Shown: positions 12,166-25,109, counted from the stretch's first letter. The stretch: 61,353 nt of DNA from Paraglomus occultum (GCA_910592205.1 CAJVPJ010000037.1:1-61353), one strand, 5' to 3'. Notes: generated from the letters alone by a model not told the origin. Translations and numbers: made by a program.

Positions 12166-15100
12166 CTGGAAAAAGATTGGTAAATCATTTGGCGATTGAC
12201 AACAAATTTGCAATGCGAATACTTTCACTCAAGAAGAATTTGAGAAAAAGATAAGCAGCAGCAAAGGAGAAACTTTTGGAACAGCAATTGTCTCTTTTTA
12301 GCCAGATAGGATACCTTAGATTTAAGTAAAAAAGAGATTTCTGCACTATCTGTTTGCATCTAAATACATTTGAGTGGCGATTACGCCTTGGTGTTCCACC
12401 TAGTACATAGTAGATGACGGAAGAATTTTCATAACGTACCTGGAAGCAATCATATACGCTGTGTATGGGAATTTATTATATCGCTAAGTACGTGATATTT
12501 AAACTGTTAATTGTTAATGACTACAGCAGCATAACAGTTATTTGATATGGAATACGATATTTCTATATTTTACATGACTAATATCGACTTTAATCGGACA
12601 GGCACGTTCTTGAACGATTGGTGTCTGTAAAAATATTTACAGTCGACGAGTATAATTAAAAATACCGTTTTCGGTACTAACTTTTTGATATTCCCGACTT
12701 TTACTGTGTGCGGTTTTCGATTTTGTCTACGGGATAATGTAAAGATTATAAGCAACTTTCTATCTTGCAACGCGTTTTTCCAAATCATTAAATGCACCCT
12801 GTCTTGTTGAAAATAGATTTAATAACCAATAAGAAAACAATACCTAGCCGTTACTTGCTTCAGATAATCAGCCATGAGATAATAATATTGCTTAATTATT
12901 TTCCGTCGATGTTTAATTTATCCTCTTAAACTGCTTCGTGTTTGCTGTTCTCTCTCTCTTTACTATCAGGCTCATAAGAGTACAGTCTAATGTACCACAA
13001 AAAAAGACTAGTGTTTTGTTCTACTTTCTCTCTTTTTTTTATTCTTGCCATTTTCTAGTGCGGTGTGAACACTCGTGTGCAAAAGTTTCGTTTTTGATAC
13101 AAGACAAACTCGTTAAGACGAAGCTACGCTAAGCCAAAATTGCATCAAGCCAAAGTTTTTGCTGGTTTACCAAATTTTATTATAGCGTAAGCAGAAATTT
13201 ATTGTTAAAAGATAAGCAGTTTCTTTTTCGCGTTTCGTTATGAACCAGCATTATGGCTGTATTGACTTGGTTTCAATTTTTTATTCGTTCAGACTTATTG
13301 CTTTCTCACCCGGTAATTTATAACTTTCATAATTATGCATATTTCCTTTACATTACCAATGACTGGATAATTGCACAAGGGCAAGCTGCGGGGGAATACA
13401 TACTGTCTTGTATGAGACAGATGTAAGAGACATTTGGATTATCTTACGACTTTTTTCGAGTTTCTCGCAATTGGTCATTCCCTTTTGTTGCAACCAAACG
13501 CCTGAAAATTACCATATAAGCAGAAACGATATCATCTTGGATATACATGCCTGCAGTCTAACTGTAAAATACGCTTGACGTTCGTGTTGCTGAAATAGAC
13601 CGCAATGCGTGTCTGCCTGTTGCATTTTTACGTTTTGTAAAACGGTTGTGATAGTGAGCTTGCTGAACAAAGAAAAACCCAATTGCGCGCAGGGCAGTTG
13701 TACATTCTAATCAGGAAATGTCTTCTGTATATCGCTTTTGACCGAAAATTTTTTAGAGAATAACGAAATAATTAACACCAATGGAGATGTGTAATTATTA
13801 CGCTTTCCTGGCGTGTTTTAAAGGATTAAGAAATAACAATACCTCTGCTACGACTTTAATGTGACAATTTTTCCTAGCATCAAGTTGAAGCCATTATTTG
13901 GGACGGATGTTTGCTTAATACAATGGTGTAGACATTATTAAGCTCATTTGATCGGTTTTTTATGCTTTATTTGCTAATCAACTTTTGTAGTGGTTTGAGG
14001 ATTGATTTTGGAATTAATTTTTTAAAATTATTAACCCGATTTATAGTACTTTGAATATAAATAGTATTATTTAACTAGAAAACAAATTCCAAATAAATTG
14101 GGCAAAATTTGATATAAATTAACTAAAAGAGAGGCTTATGTACAGGATATGATAGTTATGAAAAAATTTGTAACAAACTAAGGCAGCCCTATTGTTTGCC
14201 ATACTGGCAAGCCTTAAATTGTAGTATTATACAAAATACTTGCATCATACCTAACGTTATTTTTCTGATCTTACTTATACAATTTATCTTGAATGTGATC
14301 GAGACAAAGCTTTTGCAATTGGTCAACGCTAACGTGAGTAACTTTTTGAGCTGACGTACAAACATTTCTATCTCAGGCGTTACCTTTAGAAAATTAACGA
14401 AAACTCTGAAAAGAATAAAGTCCTGGTGTAATGAGTGTAGTTATGCCTTGTCTGCTTAATATTGATATCTTGGATTAAAGTTTGCATCGCAATAAAATAT
14501 GGCGGCCAGTTGTCGAATTGTATTTACAATGGAAAGTTAAATTGTTTCGACGTGTTGATTAAATATCCTCGTTTGAGGCGACAAACGATTATTTTATTTG
14601 CTAAATCTCGAAGTCAGCAATCGATTGCATGACTCAGTGTAAGCTTGACCAGCAGCGAAGGATTGTCTATGCGAAAGCAAAGATGCACATGGTAATATTT
14701 AACGCAAAGCAGTTTTACAGGGAAAAGAGATATTCACATCATTTCCGGAAGATTATTGCATGCAAAAACTTAGAATTTGCATAAGAAAAGTTGAATAAAA
14801 TAATTGCAAATTGAAAACGGGCTGTTCCATGTACCGGAGAAAATTGCCTATAAATAACAAGTATCATTGATACCACCAAAAGACTACGGCTATTATGCAA
14901 ACATCAGTATCGATATTTTTAATGTCAATATTGTAGAGTAATAAAAGAGTTTGATAGAAAAATTAATGTTTGCATTGGGTGGACAAGTTTCTAATGCAGA
15001 ATGGATATTCTGTCTGCCGACATTCTGATTACAACACCAGTTGGAGCCAAGACAACATATTTAATTTTCCTATGATGACAATAATTACGGAAAGGTGTAT

Positions 15101-15808
15101 AATAATAAATTATTTCTCATTTCAGTTGAGCCAGTATGGGCCATTAATTATTGTGAGAGCTCATCATAATTATATTGATCTTCTGGTATATTACTTACAG
15201 CGTATGGTGTGTAGTTGATTAATTGCGTCAATATTTGCTAAGACAAGACTGGGATTCTAACTCGACCGTAAATGACGGCCCGCTATGGCCGAAGGCCCGA
15301 ATCAGCAACTGATGTTCAAAGTGAATTGTCATCCGAGTTATATACGGGCGGGTCATTCAGTGTTTCTTCTAGAAATAGAAAAGTGATGCTCTCTATATGT
15401 AGCATACGGACGTAACAGCTCCTTTCCGATATCCAAGATGTTTTTTGCGGTGAACGATAGTAAAGAATGACTCGGCATTATTTAATCTAAGAAACGAGTA
15501 CGTTTTCCTCTTAATTGTTATTCGGTTGTCAAAATTCCTTACTGATAATATTCTTCATATCTTAAATGTTCGAGTTTTGCGAAATACGTGTACTTTTCAA
15601 TCGCATTCGGGATGGTAAAACTTTCGGAATTGGTAGTATGATCTTTGATCAAAGTAAAACGCGGGGAGGAAAATCAGTTTGCGAATAGTTTCATCTGTAA
15701 TCAAAGATTACCTTCATTTAATTTGAAAATAATAATGACGTAAACCTAATTTCAGATAGTGTCACAAGTTGGATTGTCCATATTTATCAAAGCGGCGTCC
15801 ACATGACA
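12166..15808. other. long intergenic stretch, no gene seen
   Basis: AT-rich, with stops in every frame. The open stretches present (for example 12570-12797 minus and 14970-15218 plus) have no recognisable motifs, splice context or coding bias. Confidence 0.4.
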
Positions 15809-15997
15809 TCAATAATTGACACAAATTAGGAACGGATAATTATTAGATCCGGTGTCAGTTCCTCTAGTGTTAAACTTGTCATTAATCGAAGAATAAACCA
15901 GATCTACTTTATTTAATGAAAACATTGAATAATGAAAGAATTGTGTGGGAGTAGCGTTGCAGCAAAAGATATTCAGTAGTAATAGCAGCGATAGCAT
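15809..15997 (-). CDS. possible very small secreted protein
   Basis: A 62-codon frame starts at an ATG with MLSLLLLLNIFCCNATPTQF, which looks like a signal peptide, followed by about 40 polar residues. The leucine run comes from CTA/TTA/CTG codons in AT-rich DNA, so chance is a real alternative. No promoter or homologue is visible. It lies 580 bp downstream of the better-supported secreted-protein gene at 16577 and on the same strand. Confidence 0.2.
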   Translation of the reverse strand: MLSLLLLLNIFCCNATPTQFFHYSMFSLNKVDLVYSSINDKFNTRGTDTGSNNYPFLICVNY

Positions 15998-16576
15998 ACA
16001 ACAACGTTCTAATGTGCAAGCATAATTGGTAAAATAATTATTAATATTAATGGAAAAATGAACTTGTCAACAATTAGCGGAAAGGAGAAAAGCGGATTTG
16101 TTGCATACCAAAATTATGAAGCGACAAAAAAATACGGCAAATTTGTTTTAAAAAAAAAATTAAAAAAAAAACAACACACAAACAGATAAAAAAAAACAAA
16201 AATAACGATTTAAATTTATAAAAATAATACTACCATAAGTGGTAAGTTAACAAACAATAATAATACCGAACAATGACAAAAACAAATTACACTAAATTAA
16301 GTAGACTTGATATTCAAAGAAGCCGTTTCTAGGAAATAAAGTACTAAAAATAATGAAGAGCAGGAGAAAAATAAAATAGGTACACTTACAAAAACTGTTA
16401 CTTGTCACATAATATGCCGGCAATTTTTTGCCTAAATCTATAATCAAAATTTTCCCCAATTATACCCGCGATATGACTAATACATAGTCAATAATAGCTT
16501 TTCTATAAAATTTATATATTTTATCTATCCCCCAATTTTACGAAAGCATAGTGTCCGTGTTTCCATGTCTGATAGT

Positions 16577-16846
16577 TTATGGTACTAGGGATGCATATTC
16601 TGCTGCTACCCAATTATGAACGTCGGCTTCCATGTCTTTTTGGTCTTTTCGTTGCGTCCAGTCAAGCAAGTCCTCTACCGAGAAAAACCATCCGGCGTCG
16701 GCGGGCTCTTCTGCTGTGATATTGTTATTGGTATGTACGGAATTTTCTGTAAAATTATTGGCAAGGATAATATGCGCCGTCGAAGATTTGACTAGTAGGA
16801 CTAGCATCAATAATGTTCCTATGACTTGTAATTTACGGACAGACAT
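16577..16846 (-). CDS. small secreted protein, candidate effector
   Basis: An 89-residue frame. Residues 1-25 form a textbook signal peptide: basic MSVRK, a hydrophobic core GTLLMLVLLV, and a small-residue cleavage site at STA-H. The mature part is about 64 residues, acidic, cysteine-free, with two NxT/S-type sites near its start (NNFTEN and NNIT) and a helix-like tail (EDLLDWTQRKDQKDMEADVH). The ATG at 16846 has a TATAAATTG box about 50 bp upstream. Short secreted proteins of this kind are common in arbuscular mycorrhizal fungi and some act on the plant host. No family is recognised, so effector status is inference. Confidence 0.55.
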   Translation of the reverse strand: MSVRKLQVIGTLLMLVLLVKSSTAHIILANNFTENSVHTNNNITAEEPADAGWFFSVEDLLDWTQRKDQKDMEADVHNWVAAEYASLVP

Positions 16847-16890
16847 TGTGATAAAATTTGATATTGCTTTTGTGAGTAGAAAGTCGGGTC

Positions 16891-16899
16891 CAATTTATA
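16891..16899 (-). promoter_or_regulatory. TATA box of the small secreted protein gene
   Basis: TATAAATTG on the minus strand, 45-53 bp upstream of the ATG at 16846, followed by a pyrimidine/adenine-rich leader. Confidence 0.4.
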
Positions 16900-16959
16900 T
16901 CTTCGTTGGAGACGTGGTGAGCACATGTATAAGCGATCTTTTTTATTTTTAAAAAAAAA

Positions 16960-19541
16960 AGCAAATATTATGAACTCGGATTAAATTGTTTCATCTGCAT
17001 AAGCACATGAGTACAATTTATGCATATACACACATTATAGATAAGCACATTCACATAAACTGATGTAATTACAAAATGTTATACACTTTGAGATTCAGGG
17101 TGTGGGACCTTGCATCTAGAAAACAACGTAATTATGGAGTGGTAACTCAAATACTTCCGGTTCCGCCTGTTCCGTAAAAGAGAGCATGCAGAAAAGTTAA
17201 CCCATCGCCCAACGTTTTGCTGCATCCTCTTAACAACATGCATCGCTTGTATTGATCGATACTTGATTGCATACACTAACCTTCCTTTCTCTCCAGAATG
17301 TTGGCAAACTATCAAACTATCAAACTAATACTTAGGTTAGGTTCTGACGCTTTGAAACATGACCCGATCGAATGACCTAATTAAACCGCTGCATGAAACT
17401 TTAAATGGTCTGATGTAACGATTTGACTGTTATTACGATCAAATTCTATGTATGACAATACAATGTTTGCTTACCGAGTTTATACTTAAAACCCCATTGC
17501 ATGCACAGAATGTAAGGGTGCATGCAGAATAGCGCACATTTAAGGAAAACGCACATTTAAGGATAGCATACATTTAGGGACAGTAATGATTAATAGTCGA
17601 TAATTACACTAGCCCAAATCAGTCTATTTGTTATTATAATCGACGGTGATTTAAATCTTTGTACGACAATAGTGTCGGGAACAAAAGCCTATTCTCAAAA
17701 TTTCATAATAAGTTTGATGCTCAATTTAGAATATTGTTTTACGACAAACCATTGTCGGATGCAATTGATATGAATATCGAATTTTTGGAAGATGCGGAAG
17801 TAGTGTGGTGAGTCATCTTTATTAAATTGTTTCATGTTATGCTGCCATTTCATAATTAGGTCTTCTTTCTTGTCCTTTGTAAGGCACCGTTGTAACAATA
17901 CTATTAATAGTAACGATAATGTTAACTAATGTCGCAAATAAACATTTATTATTTAAAACGATCAAATTGAATAATGAAAGCTGTTATTGCAATTATCAAG
18001 ATCGCTGTCCATCGTCTAATATAACTACTATATTTAGCACTACTATTCTAATGTGTAAAAGTAATTAATGCTGCTTGTCGTTCAATATTAAGAGCTGTTC
18101 TGTTCTGTCGTGTCGATAAACACGAGATTATTTATTATAGAATATCTAATCACATGACGTGCATTTAGGCACTACAATGGAATACTATAGACGCGATGAG
18201 ATTTACAGAATAAAGGACAATACCCTCATGGACCCGTGTTCTTTACTTAGTATTAGGGGTTTTGGGAGGGATTAAACTTCGAGAAGTTACACTTAGAAGT
18301 GTTGACTTAGGGAGGGATTACATTTGGGGAGATTGCACTTGACGTTAGGGAGGGGAGGACCACTAGCTTGATTTAGTTTTAATACTAATAATGGATATAA
18401 TCTAATCGAAACTGTCTCCTCTTTATAAACATTTGCTTAAGATATAGAATATGTCTCTATTTCCGGGATTTTCCCTTACCAGTCAAGTAATTAGTGCTAA
18501 GTGGAGAAATACAAGAGTTACCCCAAAAACTTATAACGAATCATGTTAGAGATGTTGTATGACAGTCTGGATATGTCAATTCCGAATGGGCGCGTGCAAG
18601 TAGAAGTTTCCATGATCAATTTCCTTAGCGCAGCATGGGAGAGTGAAGCCATCGGAGACGCCAAAGTTACGGGATATGACCGTAATTTCGGAGATCTATA
18701 CAAATTGAAGAAAAGAAGGTCCTTATTATTATGGTATTCATAAATTTGACAATCAACAGAAGCATAGGCACAATGGTCCTTTCGGATGTAATTTTAGAAA
18801 GTAATTCCTATCAATAGAGCAATATCGTATATCAATATTGTCTATGTACTCCTAATTTAATAATAATAACTGAGACAATTATTTTATAGTACATAGTTGC
18901 AAAGAATATACACGAGAATTCAATATATAGGCTCTCAATAATAAGTATTCTGACTGAACTTGTCAAGGTCTATTATCTTCATAGCAAGATAAAGATGCTC
19001 ACTAAAACCCAGTTTTAAGCTGGCTGTTATTACTATATCGACAAATGCTAAATTTGAATGGTGGAATGTTACACACAAACCGAGATTTTCGAATTGTTGC
19101 TTTTCAAAATGCCTAAACTCGAAACTTTTAGTCGATTAAAATTTTAAACTGTAACTTTTATTCTGCCCTATCATAATTTTGCTCTAAACCCTTTAATATA
19201 AAAAGCCTTTAGTACCCTAACCATGGCGAAAACAATGTGCCGATGTGGTACTTGTTGAACAGTAAACAAATCGCGTGTCATATTTGTAACGATAAATATA
19301 AACAAATTTCACACCTTTGTTGTTATTACCAATGTCAGCTACTCAAACGTTCTCTCATTCAATGCAACCGTCAAATGTGAGCCTTCACTTTTCGAAACCA
19401 ACACCAAGCATTTTGCTGATTATGTACTATGAGCGTGTAAGGCTTCTTCACTTTTCAGCATAGATATCTCATTAAGGCCTTATAATTTCTCACAAATTTG
19501 TCGTTCATATTAATGCAATAGTGACGATAAGACGCGTTTAC
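16960..19541. other. intergenic, repeat relics
   Basis: No supported gene. 17520-17580 has three tandem-like GCACATTTAAGG / GCATACATTTAGGG words, ending GGGACAG-TA; a related GTGCATTTAGG lies at about 18160. A leucine-rich open stretch at 17695-17940 (minus) lacks a start codon. Confidence 0.4.
19094..19160. repeat. dispersed repeat, copy 1
   Basis: The sequence around ATGCCTAAACTCGAAAC followed by TTTTAAACTGTAACTT resembles 22747-22805. Both copies lie in gene-free DNA. Confidence 0.45.
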
Positions 19542-19706
19542 CTTGTTATTTGTGCCGTGGCCGAGTTGATTTTGGATGCTCCGACCCGAACATTTTCGGG
19601 GTACTAAAATGCCTTGAGGTTTTAAAAAGTTATCAAAAGAAAAAAGTTTGCTAATATTGACGCTGACCAGCTCATCCTATGGAGAGTCAATATCAGAGTC
19701 CAAATT
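19542..19706 (+). pseudogene. Crinkler (CRN) N-terminal header remnant
   Basis: A single frame reads LVICAVAELILDAPTRTFSG, stop, NALRF, stop, KVIKRKKFANIDADQLILW, then RVNIR. This is the ubiquitin-like N-terminal layout of Crinkler proteins, as I know it from Rhizophagus and oomycetes: a hydrophobic LVCxVxG strand, T-RTF-V, a KKxIKxKK helix, then the D-A-D-x-L-x-LW-V motif where oomycetes have LFLAK. The two in-frame stops (TAA) and the absence of a recognisable C-terminal effector domain downstream show a dead fragment. The initiator region is not identifiable. Confidence 0.6.
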
Positions 19707-21016
19707 CTATTTCTATTTCGCACCGGTGAGTCATAGAATAAATTTTTTGCCTTCCTTGTCATAATACAAATACTTACTCTTGTGCTTCTTATCGTCAAAC
19801 CCGTTCATATTATCCTGGAGCATTTCGATTCTGATGATGTTAGCCAACTCAATAAGCGCGACTCTTCATAGCCGTTTTGCGAATGATTTAAAAAATATGA
19901 TAAAAAAGCTTGACGATAATAATTCGAGAGGACAGAACTTAGAGCCTGATTAAAAATTGGATCAACCGAGAACAGCTTTAGGTGATGTGTACTTCCTCAG
20001 TCAGTAGTGCCGTAGAGCAGGGCTCAGCACATCTCACTATAGAGTGACGTGCTTGTATGTTATACTTATAATAAGGTGAATGGCTACCAGAAAGGTTTAA
20101 TTTTTGCATAGTAAATTAAAAACCCAACTAACGCACAAATACGCTTTCAGACAATATTACTATGCATCAAGAAACATCGGAGTTTGACGTTTCCTATTGT
20201 TTCCTATTGAAACGAAACATAGAGATTTTAAAGTGACGAAAGAATTGTCAGCACGTTCGGAAGTATCAAAAATCCTGGGTCCACATTGCAGTCCCGGCGA
20301 AAAGAATGGCGTAGAAATACCGCGTCCTTTTACTTTTTTTACATCGTCATTTATCCGTACACTACCGACAAAAAGTGGAATTCTTATAAACGTGGGATTA
20401 CGTTTGAAAATCAAACAAAAATGACTTATAATCTTATATTCAATTAGACAAGTTATATTTGGGTGTTGTGTTAATGACGTCATATGTGTTAACGCGCAGA
20501 TGGCAATCGAAAATAACCATCCATGCTATACATTTTAATGGGATTGGAAATAGGTATATGATACTGACCTTCATTTATGATATAACTTTTAGGCGCGTTT
20601 TTTTAATAAGCTTTAGACATTGATTTAGAGTAAGAACATTATCTTGACTCGGCAAGGAACGTTACAATAACATTGTGTACGTGGGGCTTACCCACCGAGT
20701 AAAGTATCCCTCAGAAAAAGGATAACATGTAAAATACTTCTGCTCGCTTGTTATAGCAATACATGCTGCACAGTCATGATTGTGTAATTTTAGACGGCGC
20801 TTGCTCAATAGGTGTAATGTAAAACGGCTTGACGCTGAGCTTCAAATCTTATGTTCCGACAGAAAGTGAGTATTATTGAATATTACTTCGAGAACAAGTT
20901 TATTATGAGTTAAATTAAATTTGCAGTAATTTTCCTTATTCATTAACATAAAAATTCTATTTACGAACCGTCAGTTTTGTTGGTTTTTCTGTTACACACC
21001 GTATATACACTTCACC

Positions 21017-22148
21017 TCATAGCCTTCTTGATCTAGCATTAATTCCTCTTGCCCATCCTTGTAACATCCCATGCTCGCTATTCTCGACAACGACTTCTTT
21101 TAACACTGGAAAGTCGGCAACGGTTAAGGGGAAAATCATTATAGAATTTAACCCTTGACAGTTTATAAATACCAGTTTCTTCAGATTTCTGCACAACGCT
21201 AATTTATGAAGTGGCTCCGAGTGGGTGAAATCAAAGCCATCAAACCGCACATAGGATAGAGTCTTTGACTGATCCGAAATAGCTTTGTGAATGAAATTGA
21301 GACCCATGCTGGTTGATATCATGGTTACACATAAAGAGAGAGTCACCAAGGATTGTTGTGCAGAAATTAGAAGTGAGAGGTTGTGACACTTTGTCAAGTC
21401 TCCTGTTATACTGTCCACTGTTATAGAGAGATGTTCCTATAAACAGTTGATCAATTAGATCATCGGCCATTGCAAACAATATAGCACCAGTCTTCAATTT
21501 ACCTACCACGCGCCGACATGTTTTTGCTAAAGCTTTGTATAACTCATTGTCTCTACATTCTCCATCAATAACTATCTTATTCGTATCGGAAACCAACGTT
21601 TCATTTTTGTCACAAAACAACGCAATCGCATCAGCAGCCCTAAAGTAATACTGCCTGCTATACTTCATAATCAAACTGAGCACGTTCAACCTTGCCGAAT
21701 ACCGATCAAACATCTTCAATAGCGCCTGTATTATTTGATTCATCTGATTAGAAAGAAACAAATCCATGGATACACTACTGTCAGCAATAGGTGCGGTTTT
21801 AGTGCTATCAACCCAAGCTCCAACAGACTCGAACATGGCATACAGATCAAGTTCCTTTATAAAGTAAGGATAAGGAAGCACGGTAGACAACCACATCGGA
21901 GGCAATTGAAATCGAATTTCTGATCTTTCTTCTTCGTTAAGTAACCGAATTAGGGTCGATGATTTCATTATTTCGCCGTTGACTGTTGCACTCTTTTTGA
22001 AAGGTGTCCTCCAGTAAACAGGTATTACGATGTTCGCCCAAGCTTTGTTCACTAGCATGCATGCCCTGAGGATGGTGTCCCATTGCGGATCGCGATGGAT
22101 GTATTCGATGATTTCACGGAAAGCGGCTGTTGGAATACCAATAGACAT
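21017..22148 (-). CDS. F-box protein (Glomeromycotina-expanded type), two exons
   Basis: Probably a substrate adaptor of an SCF ubiquitin ligase. Exon 1 is 22148-21507 and exon 2 is 21436-21017, giving 353 residues. The 70-nt intron (GTAGGT...TTATAG) joins in phase to give LAKTCRRV-EHLSITVDSI; reading through it instead ends in a short out-of-frame tail. Residues 4-50 form a divergent F-box: IPTAAFREIIEYI, RACMLVNKAWANIVIPVYW, RTPF. The rest has weak leucine-rich repeat periodicity (LSLLISAQQSLVTLSLC; LKKLVFINCQGLNSI). The start is the ATG preceding SIGIPTAAF. No lesion seen. It is somewhat shorter than typical family members. Confidence 0.85.
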
Positions 22149-22159
22149 CGTTTTGAAAA

Positions 22160-23906
22160 GGAGAGAGATACGAAAAATTGCATGTCCTATACTAATACTA
22201 CCCCATGTTGGTGTTACTATGCACTAGGGATGTGATCGCCGGCACACGACGTAAATAACCTTATTTGGGGGGTAGGCTAACTGGTCAGCGTCAGGGGACA
22301 TATGTCCCAAATTCGAATGATCTGCTAACAATGGCCCATTTAGCACCGAAAGATTTTTGCATACTATTATCGACTTGAATAGAATCAATTATGCGGTTGG
22401 CGTAAAGGACACTACTAAGTTTTTAGTACCATTGTCGAACGATACTCATTAATGTTGAGCCAAAACAATTCAGTGCGTAAAGCGCGAATCTTAGCAAAAC
22501 ATGCTCGGATACAATCTATTTAATTCTTCTTCGCCATCTTAATACACATACATAAACAGAACCCACTAATGTTTCGTATATATACAGAGATTGTTTATTC
22601 AAGTGACGTTTGAACATAAATGGTTCTACACTCCAGAGAGAGCTTGAAATGCTTTACGTAATTTAGCAAATTGAGCAATCACAACTCCAAAAGCATATTC
22701 AGTTGAACCATTATGATTATAAGGATATTCCTATATTAATATAAAATTGTTGCGTTTCAAATGCCTAAAACTTGAATCTTTTTTAATTTTTAAACTGTAA
22801 CTTACCGAAACATATCATTTTAAACTGGTTTTAGGATAAAATTTTTGGAAAAAAAAAGTTATTTTACGGATTAGTTTTCTCTAAACTCACCAATTTTAGG
22901 GTTTGAAAGGGAGTATTTTCTCCCATGCAATCGCTCTAGTAAATCTTTGATTTTTTAAAGAATAATAACGATGTCAATGATAATAGTCCCGTCCAAAAAT
23001 TTGCTGCAAGATTAAGAATGAGATTGAAGGCCTCGGAAAGGGCACCATGACCTTTACGACTCCCAGGACTAAATTTTTAAAAGTTGATAAAATTATGGGT
23101 GGGAAATAGAAAATTTTGTAAAAAGTTTGTCAAATGTTTAGCTTAGCGAGCAGAACAGGGACAGTTATTACCTGACGGTACTGCCATTATTTTTGATATT
23201 AATCCCGAAACCAGAACGGGTCATAACATGATTAGAGAAATGACAATCAATGGTACATTACGACGTGACTAATTCTACGGGAGTGGCTATAATAATCAAC
23301 TTTACCTCTTATATGAATTGCGCAACTACTAATATTTTTTGTTGTTCTGCTAATTTCGTATTTTTGTTGCAATAATTTCTCTAAACTAGATGTTCTTTGA
23401 AATTTTTCAGTAAATTTTCCGTTTCTTCTTCCTTACGCGCGTTGTACTGTAAGCAGTTCCAAAATGTTGACATAAATCCGTTCTTGGACTTATAAGGCGT
23501 TAATTAGTGCCATAACTTGCAAAACGCATCATAGTTTAACAATCTCAATGTGCTGTCATTTTTGAGACCTGCGATAGACCGATTTACAACTCGTTTTGGG
23601 TAAGCGATTGAGTAATGCGATTGACGTTTCTACAGGACCTGGTAATCCATTATTTCAGCTTCACAGCATTGCCTTTTGATATTCAGTAGAAGCATCGTAT
23701 TCGCTATTTTTCATATACGTACGTATAATCTATATATTAATTTTATCACCATGTAAATTTCACTCAGTATTTTATTTTGTCATTTTCCTTTTGTTTTTTT
23801 ATTTTACTTTTCGACATCAAAATTATCCTACTCTGCTAGCCATTACTGCAAAGAATAATGTTCATTTGTAAATAGATCCTGTACACATTATATTGTGTAC
23901 TTCTTT
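22160..23906. other. intergenic, no gene seen
   Basis: No supported gene. 22747-22805 is the second copy of the dispersed repeat seen at 19094-19160 (ATGCCTAAAACTTGAA, then TTTTTAAACTGTAACTT). Confidence 0.4.
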
Positions 23907-24944
23907 CTACTGACAAAGAAAATGACGTATCTTAGTTAATGCCTCCAACACTCTTCTTCTTTGTGCAGGATTCGCAAGATCCAATCCGTCCCGTCTACCA
24001 CCTTCTCCCGGCCATCTTTCAATAACAACTGAATTTTCTACCGGTAAACCTTTATCAAGTTCTTGCAAATATTCTACAGAAATTACGGCTTTGTAAAACG
24101 TAACGCAACTCGAAATAACGCGAACAGCAAATATGAGTTGGCTTGTATAGTCTTTTTTGTTGTCATAAGCTTGTATATTCATGCTCGCGCAACTTAGCAT
24201 CTCTGCAGCGATTTGCGTTTCCCCAAAACCCGTCGTTGCGTGAGCGTTTTTGAAATGCTTGTATTGGAAGCGAGCTATAAATACGCAGCGCAGTTATAAA
24301 TACACACGGACTCGTCAAACATTGTAAGACACACACCTCTATAACCGCGACAGTGCAATTTTCCTTCTTAATGACAAACTCGGGGACTGCCGACACGTAA
24401 GGCTCGCCGTCAATAAACAGACAGTATTGCGGATGCACGCTAATTGATAATAAACATTAATAATTTGAGTGTACCAGAAAAAGACTAGTTCGTAATGCTC
24501 ACTCGGTCAATAGAGGCCAGCAATCCATTTTCATGGCGCGAATCAGCAAATGCAGCACAAGCGAGTCCGTCAGCAGTTCAGCCGTATCTCTCTCGGCGCC
24601 GGCGTTCACTACGACCCGATTTAATTTGCGGATAAAGGTATTGACGTGATTATTAGTTATGCCGAGCTGGTTAATGTCGAGGTCTTGTCTCTCAAGCACT
24701 TGACGGTCAACGCCGGGAACAACGTATTTATCTGGAAAGCCTCGGGCTACATATTTGAATTGTCAGTATGAAGTTACGTTAATGGAAATGTCGATATCCT
24801 GGTACCTTCAACCGCAGGAATAACGTTGCTTTCGCTGGCTGTTTGGTATCTTACTTTTAGGGCGTCGATATCTCGTCGCTTGAAGGAGGAGGCTGAAGAG
24901 TGGAGGAGCGACTCTACGCTGGGCCTAGCTCTTTTTGTGGACAT
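23907..24944 (-). CDS. PD-(D/E)XK-like protein of a Glomeromycotina multigene family
   Basis: Four exons: 24944-24806, 24746-24503, 24439-24333 (donor uncertain) and 24274-23907, about 285 residues. The first two junctions are in phase at good GT-AG sites. The start is the ATG of MSTKRARPSVESLL. The core is an acidic helix (ERDTAELLTDSLVLHLLIRA), then FIDGEPYVSAVPEFVI, VAVIEV, then GFGETQIAAEMLSC. This order of helix, PxF, hydrophobic-E-x, and a Q-containing helix resembles PD-(D/E)XK nuclease cores. Here the aspartate is glutamate (PEF) and the lysine after VIE is not obvious at the exon 3/4 junction. Relatives I recall read VEDKHLKN there, and HFKN is present just downstream. It may be a correctly spliced gene with an odd donor, or a slightly damaged copy. 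Function unknown. Confidence 0.6.
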
Positions 24945-25109
24945 TGCGAGTAATAAGAAAATGCTGTTGTTTTCAAGAGAGAAAAGGTAGACTTGATCAA
25001 AACGCGCAGTAATGTTGACGCTACTGCTGCGATTGGGCACAAAACGTTCACGTGCCCTACTCTGATCAACAAGTAAGATAGTCCACGTAAAGCGCATTTA
25101 TTTGGTATT

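Noticed and set aside
17695-17940. Minus-strand frame with a leucine-rich start (LTLSLLLIVLL) resembling a signal peptide
   Set aside because: A stop directly precedes the hydrophobic run and there is no ATG; the leucines come from TTA/CTA-rich DNA.
18518-18743. Plus-strand open stretch containing SMINFLSAAWES, faintly like a Tigger/CENP-B transposase helix
   Set aside because: Only one short resemblance and no DDE motif or flanking match; too weak to call.
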